Source: Micromonospora sp. MW-13
Lineage (GTDB): Bacteria; Actinomycetota; Actinomycetes; Mycobacteriales; Micromonosporaceae
Reading direction: 5' to 3'
Assembly: GCF_003434305.1 (NCBI RefSeq)
Contig: NZ_QKKX01000011.1
Span: 372,001 to 436,000 of the forward strand
DNA: 64,000 nucleotides
The notes beneath the pieces are model-generated. The model saw only the letters and a program-made list of their open reading frames with translations. It did not search any database and was not told where the DNA came from. This document shows, piece after piece, positions 9,193 to 17,360 of this stretch. Each line of letters begins with the position of its first letter. Positions within the stretch are counted from its first letter, which is position 1. The translations under genes and the position numbers were made by a program.

Positions 9193-9707
9193 GGCCCGTT
9201 CCCCTCACCCTGACGCGGTCAGCACCGACCCACCGCGAGGCGAACCGGCCAGCCACCGTCGCCCGGACACCGCCGGCAGGTTCGTCACCACCGTGCCCCC
9301 ACCGCCGCCGACCACCGCGTCACTTGGCGTTGAACTGTAACCGGGTGCCAGACGAACCGGGCAAAGGATGCCCATCGGCCGCCTGAGCTGCGCAAACACT
9401 AGGCATCGATCGTCACCTTTGGGCATCGTTGGTTGACGTTCCACGGCCTGCCGACGGCCTGACTCCTTGACCCCCAGGCAACCAACCCGGCCCCGCCACC
9501 TGCTGCTTCACTTGCTCCCATCTCCTGTGGCGGTCCCCCGCCGTGCATCCTCGTCCACCGGCGTCCGTCGCGATCGTCACCCAGATAGTCACTCAGTTGG
9601 TCGCCCACGGCGATGCTCGATAAGCCAGAGCGCTAGGCCCCCGCACGCCGCCGAGGCCGCCTTCGGCAGAATATTGATCAACCAGTCCTGCCAATCACGG
9701 GAGTGTC
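9193..9707. other. Gene-poor stretch carrying the left copy of the metH-derived repeat
   Basis: No credible gene on either strand; open frames lack third-position bias and ribosome binding sites. The left 18-bp repeat lies at 9317-9334. Base composition is less G/C-biased than the flanks, consistent with imported or decayed DNA. Confidence 0.5.
9317..9334. repeat. Putative left attachment site (att) repeat
   Basis: GCGTCACTTGGCGTTGAA is identical to 12538-12555, where the same 18 bases form the last codons and stop of metH (Phe-Asn-Ala-Lys-stop on the minus strand). Here it codes for nothing visible. With one mismatch the match extends to 20 of 21. A perfect direct repeat of a gene's 3' end on the far side of an integrase remnant is the usual signature of site-specific integration. 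Confidence 0.7.
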
Positions 9708-9881
9708 ATGGCCAGAGCCAAAGATGAAGCGGGCGACACACGGAACGCGTTCAAGAGCCTGTTGGCGATCGGCAGCCTCAGCGGCATCGCGCTGGTTGCC
9801 ATCGTGGCACTCGTTGTTCTCCTGTGCTGCGCTCCCTGCCTCTGGTATCGATCCCTCTCGCCAGACCTGCCCTTCAACTGA
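9708..9881 (+). CDS. Small single-pass membrane protein
   Basis: A 57-codon gene with a GGGAG ribosome binding site at 9699-9703, 4 nt before ATG. The product has a charged N-terminus (MARAKDEAGDTRN), one long hydrophobic helix (about residues 17-47, SLSGIALVAIVALVVLL) with three cysteines near its C-terminal end (CCAPC), and a short tail ending DLPFN. Codon use is less G/C-biased than chromosomal neighbours. No family recognised; it lies inside the putative element. Confidence 0.5.
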   Translation: MARAKDEAGDTRNAFKSLLAIGSLSGIALVAIVALVVLLCCAPCLWYRSLSPDLPFN

Positions 9882-10543
9882 ATCCGTCCGGCCGGCACGT
9901 CAAGCGGACCTTGACGCACGGACGGACGCTGCCGGAACAGCCTGAGTCGGTGTCGGCTCTCGTGTCACGGGCCGCGCCCCCCGGCGGACACCGCCACAGT
10001 GGCGCAGTTGACCCAACCTCGCCCGGCACGGACCCGGCTCCCGGGTTCGAAGCCGGCCACCGGCGGCACCCCTCCCCCTCCCAGGTGAGCGGTTGACCTG
10101 ACCCTGACCGGCTGCGGAGCCGGCTCCTGGACGACCGGCACGCCTCGCGCGGCCACCGCCCCCATGCTTGGGGCTTGCCGCGCGAACCCGGCGCGCACCC
10201 CTCCTGCGCCGCGCTGCTCGGGCGCGACGCGGCCGGCTGCCGGCGACGGGCCTCCACCACTCTCTGAGCTACCCCGTCTGCGGCGGCCCCTCCGGGCTTT
10301 CCGCTGTCCGCGCCAGCCGCCGGGCGTGTTGCGTGGCCGGAGTCGGAGCGCCAGCGGAGCGACGGACGCGCGCCCAGGCGGCGGCGCGTGCGGCCCGTCA
10401 GGGCCGCCTTGAAGACGTACAGAAAGTTTGAACCACATCGCCGGCAGCCGGCTGCCCGACTCCGCTTGATGCGCTACACGGTGGCTTCACTTGATGGGTA
10501 ACACTCGGCGAGCAATACGCTGGATGCCATGTAGGTTCTTCCG
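9882..10543. other. 662-nt stretch without a recognisable gene
   Basis: Very GC-rich, with many short palindromic fragments and no frame showing codon bias plus a ribosome binding site. It resembles non-coding filler often seen in actinobacterial mobile elements, but nothing specific can be assigned. The first copy of a 23-nt imperfect repeat lies at 10435-10457. Confidence 0.5.
10435..10457 (+). repeat. 23-nt direct repeat, copy 1
   Basis: ACATCGCCGGCAGCCGGC followed by TGCCC. It matches 11013-11035 at 22 of 23 positions (T against C). The two copies bracket the orphan gene at 10544-10948. Confidence 0.6.
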
Positions 10544-10948
10544 GTGGCTTGGACGTACACCCCCCGAGTTCCGTCCGAAACCGCCGCCCCTGAGGCTGCG
10601 TTCGGCTGGGGTCCCCTCGCCGCCTTCCACTACTTCCTCGCCGCCGAGGAGGGCATCGACCTGCCACAGATGCACGACTTCGGCGGCTATCGACCGTGGG
10701 ACTCCGTCGAGACACCGATGCGCCTGCTCTTCGACCTGGACTACATCAATGGCGACCACCCCACGTCTAGCTACCCCGTCGTCGCAACGCGTCTTCGGCA
10801 GATACACGGGCGATGGTCGACAGGGACCTTCGCCTGCGACTCGCCGAGGTTCGACGGCTGGCGGGAGCACCTCACCGTGAGGGTGAAGCAACTTGCCCAC
10901 GTAGTCGATGAGTGCATCCGCATCGACACTCGCATCGCCGTCCGCTGA
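10544..10948 (+). CDS. Hypothetical protein (134 residues)
   Basis: Unrecognised protein starting with GTG (MAWTYTPRVP). It is rich in aromatic residues and has a central hydrophobic segment (FGWGPLAAFHYFLAAEEGI) followed by an acidic region (LLFDLDYINGD). There is no clear signal peptide. The ribosome binding site is weak (TAGG). Codon use is less extreme than the genome norm, in keeping with its place inside the putative element, and it is bracketed by a 23-nt repeat. Function unknown; it could be a cargo gene. Confidence 0.5.
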   Translation: MAWTYTPRVPSETAAPEAAFGWGPLAAFHYFLAAEEGIDLPQMHDFGGYRPWDSVETPMRLLFDLDYINGDHPTSSYPVVATRLRQIHGRWSTGTFACDSPRFDGWREHLTVRVKQLAHVVDECIRIDTRIAVR

Positions 10949-11012
10949 ATCGTCTAGCCGGACGTGTCACCCAACATCTGACACCAATCCGTCACGCATC
11001 AAGTAAAGCCCG

Positions 11013-11035
11013 ACATCGCCGGCAGCCGGCCGCCC
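11013..11035 (+). repeat. 23-nt direct repeat, copy 2
   Basis: Second copy of the repeat at 10435-10457, with one mismatch. A short inverted pair, CTTGATGCG at 10465-10473 and CGCATCAAG at 10995-11003, also brackets the intervening gene, so the whole 10.43-11.04 kb segment may be a unit that moved or duplicated. Confidence 0.6.
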
Positions 11036-11096
11036 CGGTCGTCGGTGACTGGACACGGGATGGTGCGCGGGACGGGTCGCTCCGTACCCTGGCGGG

Positions 11097-11663
11097 ATGG
11101 CCGACCTCGTCGATACCGCTCGGGAAGTTGCGCGACATCTGTTGGAGACGCCGTTGCCTCGTCGATGGAGTCACGTCCAGGCGGTGGCCGCCAAGGCGGA
11201 CAGGATCAGCGCGGCGGTCCCAGCCGGAGATCGGGCGGTGCTCGTGGCTTCGGCGTGGCTGCGTGATGTGGGCTACAGCCCCGATCTGGTCGACACCGGC
11301 TTTCACTCCCTCGACGGTGGGCGTTGGTTGCGCCGTGAGCGGTTCGACGAGCGGATTGCGGCCCTGGTGGCTCATCACTCCTGCGCGTGGCTGGAAGCGG
11401 AGGAACGTGGGCTCGGTGACGTCCTGGCCGCCGAGTTCCCTCGGGAAGAGACGCCGGTAACTGACGCGCTCTGCTTCTCGGACATGACGACTGGGCCGGA
11501 TGGCCAGGACTTCGAGGTGTTAGAGCGGCTGGCGGAGATCCGGTCGCGGTACGGGCCGGAGCACCTGGTGACCCGGTTCATCGGTCGGGCGGAACCGGAG
11601 ATGGTCGCTGCCGTGCGGCGGACTCAGGAACAGCTCACCGGCGGTGTTCGTCAGCCGATGTAG
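11097..11663 (+). CDS. HD-domain-like protein with altered metal motif
   Basis: Soluble 188-residue helical protein resembling HD-superfamily phosphohydrolases. The first His (RRWSHVQAV), the region AWLRDVGYSPDLVDTGFHSLDGGRWL and the later His pair (LVAHHSC) align with the fold. The signature His-Asp, usually LHDIGYS in this subfamily, reads LRDVGYS, so one metal ligand appears replaced by Arg and hydrolase activity is doubtful. Its stop overlaps the convergent NUDIX remnant by 13 nt. The ATG follows GGCGGG. Confidence 0.7.
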   Translation: MADLVDTAREVARHLLETPLPRRWSHVQAVAAKADRISAAVPAGDRAVLVASAWLRDVGYSPDLVDTGFHSLDGGRWLRRERFDERIAALVAHHSCAWLEAEERGLGDVLAAEFPREETPVTDALCFSDMTTGPDGQDFEVLERLAEIRSRYGPEHLVTRFIGRAEPEMVAAVRRTQEQLTGGVRQPM

Positions 11664-11950
11664 GGCTCGGGGCGTTCCTCGTAGCCGTGGGTGATGCGAA
11701 GCAGGGTCGACGGGTGAATGTCGAGCGCGGCCAGCTCGTCGCGGGCAACCCACCGCACCTCGTGTGACTCGTCGCTCGGGGTCGGGATGCCGCTGACCGG
11801 TACGGCGCGGAAGCAGAGCGAGAACTGTTGCCGTATTTCGCCGTCTGAGTACTCGATGACGTGACCGGGGTCGGAGTAGACGCCGACCATCCCGGCCACC
11901 TCGACACTGATGCCGGTCTCCTCGCGGGTCTCCCGGACTGCCGTCCGCCC
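11651..11950 (-). pseudogene. NUDIX hydrolase, 5'-truncated
   Basis: The C-terminal part of a MutT-type NUDIX protein, ending PEPYIG. The last part of the NUDIX box remains (AVRETREETGI, with the catalytic REx2EExG), followed by the usual strands (VEVAGMVGVYSDPGHVIEYSDGE). Upstream the frame loses homology at about 11940, exactly where plus-strand integrase homology starts, so the N-terminal half including the conserved Gly and start codon has been lost by rearrangement. Confidence 0.75.
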
Positions 11951-12494
11951 GGACGATGTCGACCCCTCTCGACGACTGCTCCACGTCGTCCGCCAGATCA
12001 AGATCGTGCGGGGAAACCTGGTGTTCGCCCCGCCCAAGGGCGGCAAGCTGCGGGAGGTCCCGCTACCCGACGCCGTTGCGGCCCGCCTGCGCGAGCACGC
12101 CAAGGACATCGACCCCGTGCCGGTCACCCTGCCGTGGGGCACCCCCGCCGGCGAACCCCGGACGGTCACGGTCTACCTCAGCACCGCCAACGGCGACCCG
12201 CTCAGCCGCCCGTCGTTCAACGCCAACGTCTGGAAGCCGGCCATCCGGGCGGCCAGCGTCGAGGACACCCGACAGAACGGCATGCACGTGCTTCGGCACA
12301 CGTACGCCTCCGTCCTGCTCGACGCGGGCGAGAACATCAAGGCCCTGTCGCTGTACCTCGGCCACGCGGACCCGGGCTTCACCCTGCGGGTCTACACCCA
12401 CCTGCTGCCGACCAGTGAGGACCGCACCCGCCGGGCGATTGACGCCGCCTTCGGGCACGGCCTGACCGACCCCGACGGCCTGGCGACGGCCTAG
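11940..12494 (+). pseudogene. int: Tyrosine recombinase/integrase, N-terminally truncated
   Basis: Catalytic C-terminal half of a phage-type integrase. Visible are the beta-hairpin Lys (FAPPKGGKLREVPL), HxxR (His codon 12285-12287, Arg 12294-12296, in MHVLRHTYAS), the LGH motif and the nucleophile Tyr at 12393-12395 (RVYTHLL). The N-terminal DNA-binding domains and the first catalytic Arg are missing; homology begins at the junction with the broken NUDIX gene near 11940. No start codon or ribosome binding site fits. Its 3' end points to the metH-side repeat, as expected for an element-borne integrase. Confidence 0.85.
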
Positions 12495-12537
12495 ACAGCC
12501 GCCGGGGCAGCGTTTGCGCAGCTCAGGCAGGGTGACG

Positions 12538-12555
12538 GCGTCACTTGGCGTTGAA
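12538..12555. repeat. Putative right attachment site within the metH 3' end
   Basis: The same 18 bases as 9317-9334. Read on the minus strand they contain the last four metH codons and its TGA. Integration here leaves metH intact, as is typical when elements use the 3' end of a gene. Confidence 0.7.
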
Positions 12556-15500
12556 GTAGTTCGCCTCCGGGTGGTGCACCACGATCGCGTCGGTCGCCTG
12601 CTCCGGCACCAGCTGGAACTCCTCCGAGAGCTGCACCCCGATCCGATCCGCGCCCAGCAGGTCCACGATCTTCGCCCGGTCCTCCAGGTCCGGACAGGCC
12701 GGGTAGCCGAACGCGAACCGGCAGCCCCGGTAGTCGGTGCGCAGCAGGCCCGCCAGGTCCCCCGGGTCGTCGTCGGCCACCGTACGACCGCCCGGCAGCG
12801 TCAGCTCGGCCCGGACCCGCCGGTGCCAGTACTCCGCCAGCGCCTCCGTGAGCTGCACCGACAGGCCGTGCACCTCCAGGTAGTCGCGGTACTCGTTGCC
12901 GGCGAACATCTTCGCCGTGTACTCGCTGATCGGCTGCCCCACGGTCACCAACTGCAACGCCACCACGTCGAGCTGGTCGCCCTTGGGCCGGAAGAAGTCC
13001 GCCAGGCACAACCGCCGCTCCTGGCGCTGCCTCGGGAACGAGAACCGGGCCCGCTCGGCATGCCCGTTCTCGTCCAGCACCACCAGGTCGTTGCCCTCCG
13101 AGTACGCCGGGAAGTACCCGTACACCACCGCCGCCTCGAGGACCTTGTCGGCGGTCAGCCGGTCCAGCCAGTACCGCAGCCGCGGCCGGCCCTCGGTCTC
13201 CACCAGCTCCTCGTACGACGGGCCCTTGCCGCCCCGGGCGCCCCGCAGCCCCCACTGCCCCAGGAACGTCGCCCGCTCGTCCAGCAGCGCCGCGTACTCC
13301 GCCAGCGGCAGGCCCTTCACCACCCGGGTGCCGAAGAACGGCGGCCTCGGCACCTCCACGTCGCGCGCCACGTCGGAACGCACCGACGCGTCGTCCAGCT
13401 CCGGCAGCGCCTCGGTCACCATCGCCCGCTGCCGCTCCCGGCGCTCCCGACGCGCCGCCAGGGCCGCCTCCCGCTCCGGGTCCACCACCGGCGCCCCGCC
13501 CCGCTTCGCCGTCATCACCCGGTCCATCAGGGACAGCCCCTCGAACGCGTCCCGGGCGTAGTGCACCTGGCCCGGGAACACCGCCCGCAGGTCGTCCTCC
13601 ACGTACGCCCGGGTCAACGCCGCCCCGCCGAGCAGCACCGGCCACCGCTCGGCCACCCCGCGCTCGGCCATCTCGGCCAGGTTCTCCTTCATGATCACCG
13701 TGCTCTTCACCAGCAGCCCGGACATCCCGATCGCGTCGGCCCGGTGCTGCTCCGCCGCGTCGAGGATCGCGGTGATCGGCTGCTTGATGCCGATGTTGAC
13801 GACCTCGTAGCCGTTGTTGGACAGGATGATGTCGACCAGGTTCTTGCCGATGTCGTGCACGTCGCCCTTGACCGTGGCCAGCACGATCCGACCCTTGCCG
13901 CCGTCGTCGGCCTTCTCCATGTGCGGCTCCAGGTACGCCACCGCGGTCTTCATCACCTCGGCCGACTGGAGCACGAACGGCAGCTGCATCTGGCCCGAGC
14001 CGAACAGCTCGCCGACCACCTTCATCCCGTCCAGCAGCAGGTCGTTGATGATCGACAACGCGGACCGGCCCTCGGCCATCGCCGTGTCGAGGTCGGCCTC
14101 CAGGCCGTTGCGCTCGCCGTCGATGATCCGCCGCTTGAGACGCTCCTCCAGCGGCAGCGCCGCCAACTCCTCCGCCCGGGTGGCCCGCGCCGAGGAGGCG
14201 TCCACCCCCTCGAAGACCTCGATGAACCGCTGCACCGGGTCGAAGCCCTCACGGCGCCGGTCGTAGACCAGGTCCAGCGCGATTTCGCGCTGCTCGTCCG
14301 GAATCTTCGACATCGGCAGGATCTTGCTGGCGTGCACGATCGCCGAGGTCAGGCCGGCCTGCACGCACTCGTGCAGGAACACCGAGTTGAGCACCTGCCG
14401 GGCCGCCGGATTCAGCCCGAACGACACGTTCGAGATGCCCAGGGTGAAGTTCACCCCCGGCCAGCGGCGGGCGATCTCCCGGATCGCCTCGATGGTCTCG
14501 ATGCCGTCGCGCCGGGTCTCCTCCTGGCCGGTGGCGATCGGGAAGGTCAGCGCGTCGATCAGGATGTCGGCCCGGCGCAGCCCCCACCGCCCGGTCAGGT
14601 CCTCGATCAGCCGCTGCGCGACCCGCACCTTCCACTCGGCGGTGCGGGCCTGTCCCTCCTCGTCGATGAGCAGCGCCACCACCGCCGCACCGTGCTCGGC
14701 GATGATCGGCATCACCCGGGCGTAGCGGGAGCCCGGCCCGTCGCCGTCCTCGAAGTTGACCGAGTTGACCACGCACCGGCCGCCGAGCATCTCCAGCCCG
14801 GCCTCGACCACCTGCGGCTCCGTCGAGTCGAGCATGATCGGCAGCGTAGACGCGGTCGCGAACCGGCCGGCCAGCTCCCGCATGTCCACCGTGCCGTCGC
14901 GGCCCACGTAGTCCACGCACAGGTCCAGCAGGTGCGAACCGTCCCGGGCCTGGCTGCGGGCGATCTCCACGCACGCCTGCCAGTCCCCGGCCAGCATCGC
15001 CTCCCGGAACGCCTTCGACCCGTTGGCGTTGGTCCGCTCCCCCACCATCAGCACGCTCGCGTCCTGCGCGAACGGCACGTGGTGGTAGATCGAGGAGACG
15101 CCGGCGTCGGCCTGCGGCTGCCGCGGACCCGGCCGCGCGCCGTGCAGCCGCTCGGCGACCACCCGGATGTGCTCCGGCGTCGTCCCGCAGCAGCCGCCGA
15201 TCAGCGAGACGCCGTACTCGACGACGAACCGCTCCAGCGCGTCGGCCAACTCCACCGGGGTCAGCGGGTAGACCGCCCCGTCGGCGGCGAGCTGCGGAAG
15301 GCCGGCGTTCGGCATCACCGACAGCGGCACCCGGGCGTGCTGGGACAAGTAGCGCAGGTGCTCGCTCATCTCCGCCGGCCCGGTCGCGCAGTTCAGCCCG
15401 ATCAGGTCGATGCCCAGCGGCTCCAGTGCGGTCAGCGCCGCGCCGATCTCGCTGCCGAGCAACATCGTGCCGGTGGTCTCCACGGTGACGTGGCAGATCA

Positions 15501-16056
15501 GCGGCACCGTCCGCCCCGCCGCCGCCATCGCCCGGTGCGACCCGACCACCGCCGCCTTCACCTGGAGCAGATCCTGGCAGGTCTCCACGATCAGCGCGTC
15601 CGCGCCGCCGTCGATCAGGCCGGCCGCGTTCTCCTGGTACGCGTCGCGCAGCGTCGCGTACGCGGTGTGCCCGAGGGTGGGCAGCTTCGTGCCGGGGCCG
15701 ATCGAGCCGAGCACGAACCGGGGCCGGTCCGGGGTGCTCCACGCGTCGGCGGCCTCCCGGGCGATCCGCGCGCCGGCCTCCGCCAGCTCCCGGATCCGGT
15801 GCGAGATGTCGTACTCGCCCAGGTTGGCCAGGTTGGCGCCGAAGGTGTTCGTCTCGACGCAGTCCGCCCCGGCGGCCAGGTACGCCTCGTGCACACCCCG
15901 GACCACGTCCGGGCGGGTCACGTTGAGGATCTCGTTGCACCCCTCGTGGCCCTCGAAGTCGTCCAGGGTCAGGTCGGCCGCCTGGAGCATCGTCCCCATC
16001 GCGCCGTCGGCGACGAGGATCCGGTCTGACAACACATCCAGCAACGAAGTCCGCAC
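12541..16056 (-). CDS. metH: Cobalamin-dependent methionine synthase
   Basis: Transfers a methyl group from 5-methyltetrahydrofolate to homocysteine through methylcobalamin. The 1171 residues hold all four modules: homocysteine-binding barrel (about 1-310, zinc Cys pair in GGCCGT near residue 288), pterin-binding barrel (about 340-610), cobalamin cap and B12 domain (DVHDIGKN near residue 731-738, whose His ligates cobalt), and the C-terminal AdoMet reactivation domain ending NYFNAK. The GTG start has no ribosome binding site but lies 6 nt after a TACCCT box, suggesting a leaderless mRNA. No cobalamin riboswitch is evident upstream. Confidence 0.97.
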   Translation of the reverse strand: MRTSLLDVLSDRILVADGAMGTMLQAADLTLDDFEGHEGCNEILNVTRPDVVRGVHEAYLAAGADCVETNTFGANLANLGEYDISHRIRELAEAGARIAREAADAWSTPDRPRFVLGSIGPGTKLPTLGHTAYATLRDAYQENAAGLIDGGADALIVETCQDLLQVKAAVVGSHRAMAAAGRTVPLICHVTVETTGTMLLGSEIGAALTALEPLGIDLIGLNCATGPAEMSEHLRYLSQHARVPLSVMPNAGLPQLAADGAVYPLTPVELADALERFVVEYGVSLIGGCCGTTPEHIRVVAERLHGARPGPRQPQADAGVSSIYHHVPFAQDASVLMVGERTNANGSKAFREAMLAGDWQACVEIARSQARDGSHLLDLCVDYVGRDGTVDMRELAGRFATASTLPIMLDSTEPQVVEAGLEMLGGRCVVNSVNFEDGDGPGSRYARVMPIIAEHGAAVVALLIDEEGQARTAEWKVRVAQRLIEDLTGRWGLRRADILIDALTFPIATGQEETRRDGIETIEAIREIARRWPGVNFTLGISNVSFGLNPAARQVLNSVFLHECVQAGLTSAIVHASKILPMSKIPDEQREIALDLVYDRRREGFDPVQRFIEVFEGVDASSARATRAEELAALPLEERLKRRIIDGERNGLEADLDTAMAEGRSALSIINDLLLDGMKVVGELFGSGQMQLPFVLQSAEVMKTAVAYLEPHMEKADDGGKGRIVLATVKGDVHDIGKNLVDIILSNNGYEVVNIGIKQPITAILDAAEQHRADAIGMSGLLVKSTVIMKENLAEMAERGVAERWPVLLGGAALTRAYVEDDLRAVFPGQVHYARDAFEGLSLMDRVMTAKRGGAPVVDPEREAALAARRERRERQRAMVTEALPELDDASVRSDVARDVEVPRPPFFGTRVVKGLPLAEYAALLDERATFLGQWGLRGARGGKGPSYEELVETEGRPRLRYWLDRLTADKVLEAAVVYGYFPAYSEGNDLVVLDENGHAERARFSFPRQRQERRLCLADFFRPKGDQLDVVALQLVTVGQPISEYTAKMFAGNEYRDYLEVHGLSVQLTEALAEYWHRRVRAELTLPGGRTVADDDPGDLAGLLRTDYRGCRFAFGYPACPDLEDRAKIVDLLGADRIGVQLSEEFQLVPEQATDAIVVHHPEANYFNAK

Positions 16057-16062
16057 GGATTC

Positions 16063-16068
16063 AGGGTA
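16063..16068 (-). promoter_or_regulatory. -10 box of a putative leaderless metH promoter
   Basis: TACCCT on the minus strand lies 6 nt before the GTG of metH, putting the transcription start at or next to the start codon. A TGACCC about 18 nt further upstream could serve as -35. Confidence 0.45.
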
Positions 16069-16274
16069 GTGCGAGGACCCCTGGCCGGGTCACCGCCCAC
16101 TCGCGCTCCCACATTGTGTCGGCCGGATCACCCCGTTGGGCGGGGGCCGGGAGCACCGCCTCGTCCCGTCCGGCCGTTCCGGCGGGGACGGGCCGGACGG
16201 GCTCGGCCGCGACGCCGGGGCCGGACGGCGCGGCCGGCGGGCCGCATCACGCGCCGACACGTAGGCTGACGGAC

Positions 16275-16370
16275 GTGAAGGACAACAGGGACGCCACCGT
16301 GCCCGGCGGGCGGGCGACAGGGCCGTCGCCCGCGGCCACCCCCGACGAACAGGGTGAGGTGACGGCATGA
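16275..16370 (+). CDS. Possible 31-codon leader ORF coupled to the PAC2 gene
   Basis: A GTG 7 nt after a TAGGCT box opens a 31-codon frame (start VKDNRDATVPGG) whose TGA overlaps the ATG of the PAC2 gene as ATGA. The placement suggests a leaderless leader peptide passing ribosomes to the next gene, but the sequence is low-complexity and not recognised. Confidence 0.3.
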   Translation: MKDNRDATVPGGRATGPSPAATPDEQGEVTA

Positions 16371-17236
16371 CCGAGTTCGACGGACTGCCGGTACTGCGGT
16401 CCCCCGTGGCCATCGCCGCCTTCGAGGGCTGGAACGACGCCGCCGACGCGTCGACCGCCGCGGTCGAGCACCTGGAGCAGGTCTGGGAGGCGCGGCAGGT
16501 CACCGAACTGGACCCGGAGGACTTCTACGACTTCCAGGTCAGCCGGCCGACGATCACGATGGCCGACGGCGAGACCCGCCGGGTCGAGTGGCCCACCACC
16601 CGGTTCATGGTGGCCAGCCCCGAGGGCACCGAACGGGACGTGGTGCTGATCCGGGGCATCGAGCCGAGCATGCGCTGGCGCACGTTCTGCGAGCAGGTGC
16701 TGGAGATCTGTCACAGCCTGGAGGTCGAACGGGTGGTGCTGCTCGGTGCGCTGCTGGCCGACGTGCCGTACACCCGGCCGCTGCCGATCAGCGGCAGCGC
16801 CTCGGACGCGGAGGCCGCCCGGCGTTACCAGCTCACCCCCACCCGCTACGACGGCCCGACCGGGATCGTCGGCGTGCTGCACGACGCCTGCACCCGGGCC
16901 GAGGTCGACGCGGTCTCGTTCTGGGTGCACGTGCCGCACTACGCCAACAACCCGCCCTGCCCCAAGGCCACCCTGGCCCTGCTACACCGGGTCGAGGAGG
17001 TGCTCGACCTGCCGGTGCCGATGGCCGACCTGGCCGAGGAGGCCGCCGAGTGGGAGCAGCGGGTGCGCAGCGCCGCCGAGCAGGACGCCGAACTCGGCGA
17101 GTACGTCCGCGAGCTGGAGGAACGCGTCGGCGACGCGGGCATCACCCCGCTGACCGGTGACGAGATCGCCCAGGAGTTCGAGAAGTACCTGCGCCGGCGC
17201 GGCGGCTCGGCCGGCCCCACCGCCGGCTCCTGGTAG
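16367..17236 (+). CDS. PAC2-family protein
   Basis: Soluble 289-residue protein of the PAC2 family (proteasome-assembly-chaperone-like fold). Characteristic segments are the start LPVLRSPVAIAAFEGWNDAAD, the RFMVASPEGTERDVVLIRGIEPSMRWRTF region cut by conserved Arg residues, and VVLLGALLADVPYTRP. In actinobacteria this family often lies near proteasome or metH genes, and its function is unproven. A GAGGTGACGGC stretch precedes the ATG. The C-terminus is helical and charged. Confidence 0.88.
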   Translation: MTEFDGLPVLRSPVAIAAFEGWNDAADASTAAVEHLEQVWEARQVTELDPEDFYDFQVSRPTITMADGETRRVEWPTTRFMVASPEGTERDVVLIRGIEPSMRWRTFCEQVLEICHSLEVERVVLLGALLADVPYTRPLPISGSASDAEAARRYQLTPTRYDGPTGIVGVLHDACTRAEVDAVSFWVHVPHYANNPPCPKATLALLHRVEEVLDLPVPMADLAEEAAEWEQRVRSAAEQDAELGEYVRELEERVGDAGITPLTGDEIAQEFEKYLRRRGGSAGPTAGSW

Positions 17237-17257
17237 TCGCCCGCGCCGCTCGCCGAG

Positions 17258-17284
17258 GGCCCCGGATCGCCGCGATCCGGGGCC
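17258..17284 (+). terminator. Terminator hairpin after the PAC2 gene
   Basis: GGCCCCGGATCG (17258-17269) and CGATCCGGGGCC (17273-17284) form a perfect 12-bp stem with a 3-nt loop, 21 nt after the PAC2 stop. Confidence 0.65.
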
Positions 17285-17327
17285 TCACGCGTGTCCGGGG
17301 TGGCGCGATCACGCGTCGTACGGCATC

Positions 17328-17339
17328 CTAGGAACCTAG
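17328..17339. promoter_or_regulatory. Palindromic operator candidate upstream of the GntR gene
   Basis: CTAGG-AA-CCTAG is a perfect palindrome ending 21 nt before the ATG. GntR/HutC proteins bind short palindromes as dimers, so autoregulation is plausible. Confidence 0.4.
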
Positions 17340-17360
17340 CTGTCATTTGAGGAGGCGGGC

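Larger units (their letters stand above)
9317..12555. mobile_element. Degraded integrative element at the 3' end of metH (inferred)
   Basis: About 3.2 kb bounded by the two 18-bp repeats. It contains a truncated tyrosine integrase whose 3' end is 43 nt from the metH-side repeat, a small membrane protein, an orphan protein, an HD-like protein and a broken NUDIX gene, with long stretches that carry no gene. The position of int next to one end and restoration of the metH 3' end by the repeat fit an integrative or conjugative element. No replication or transfer genes remain, so it is a deletion derivative. This is inference from layout. Confidence 0.6.

Noticed and set aside
9995..10060. tRNA-like fragments (GTGGCGCAGTT at 9999-10009 and GGTTCGAA at 10044-10051)
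   Set aside because: The T-stem pairs at only three of five positions, no anticodon arm or 7-bp acceptor stem can be drawn, and the spacing is wrong.
9965..10438. 157-codon minus-strand frame in the island
   Set aside because: Arg/Gly/Pro-rich product, no codon bias and no ribosome binding site.
12514..16029. Long plus-strand open frame opposite metH
   Set aside because: Antisense shadow caused by G/C third positions; no domain or ribosome binding site.
16057..16274. Cobalamin riboswitch upstream of metH
   Set aside because: No B12-box or multi-helix structure could be found, and metH appears leaderless.
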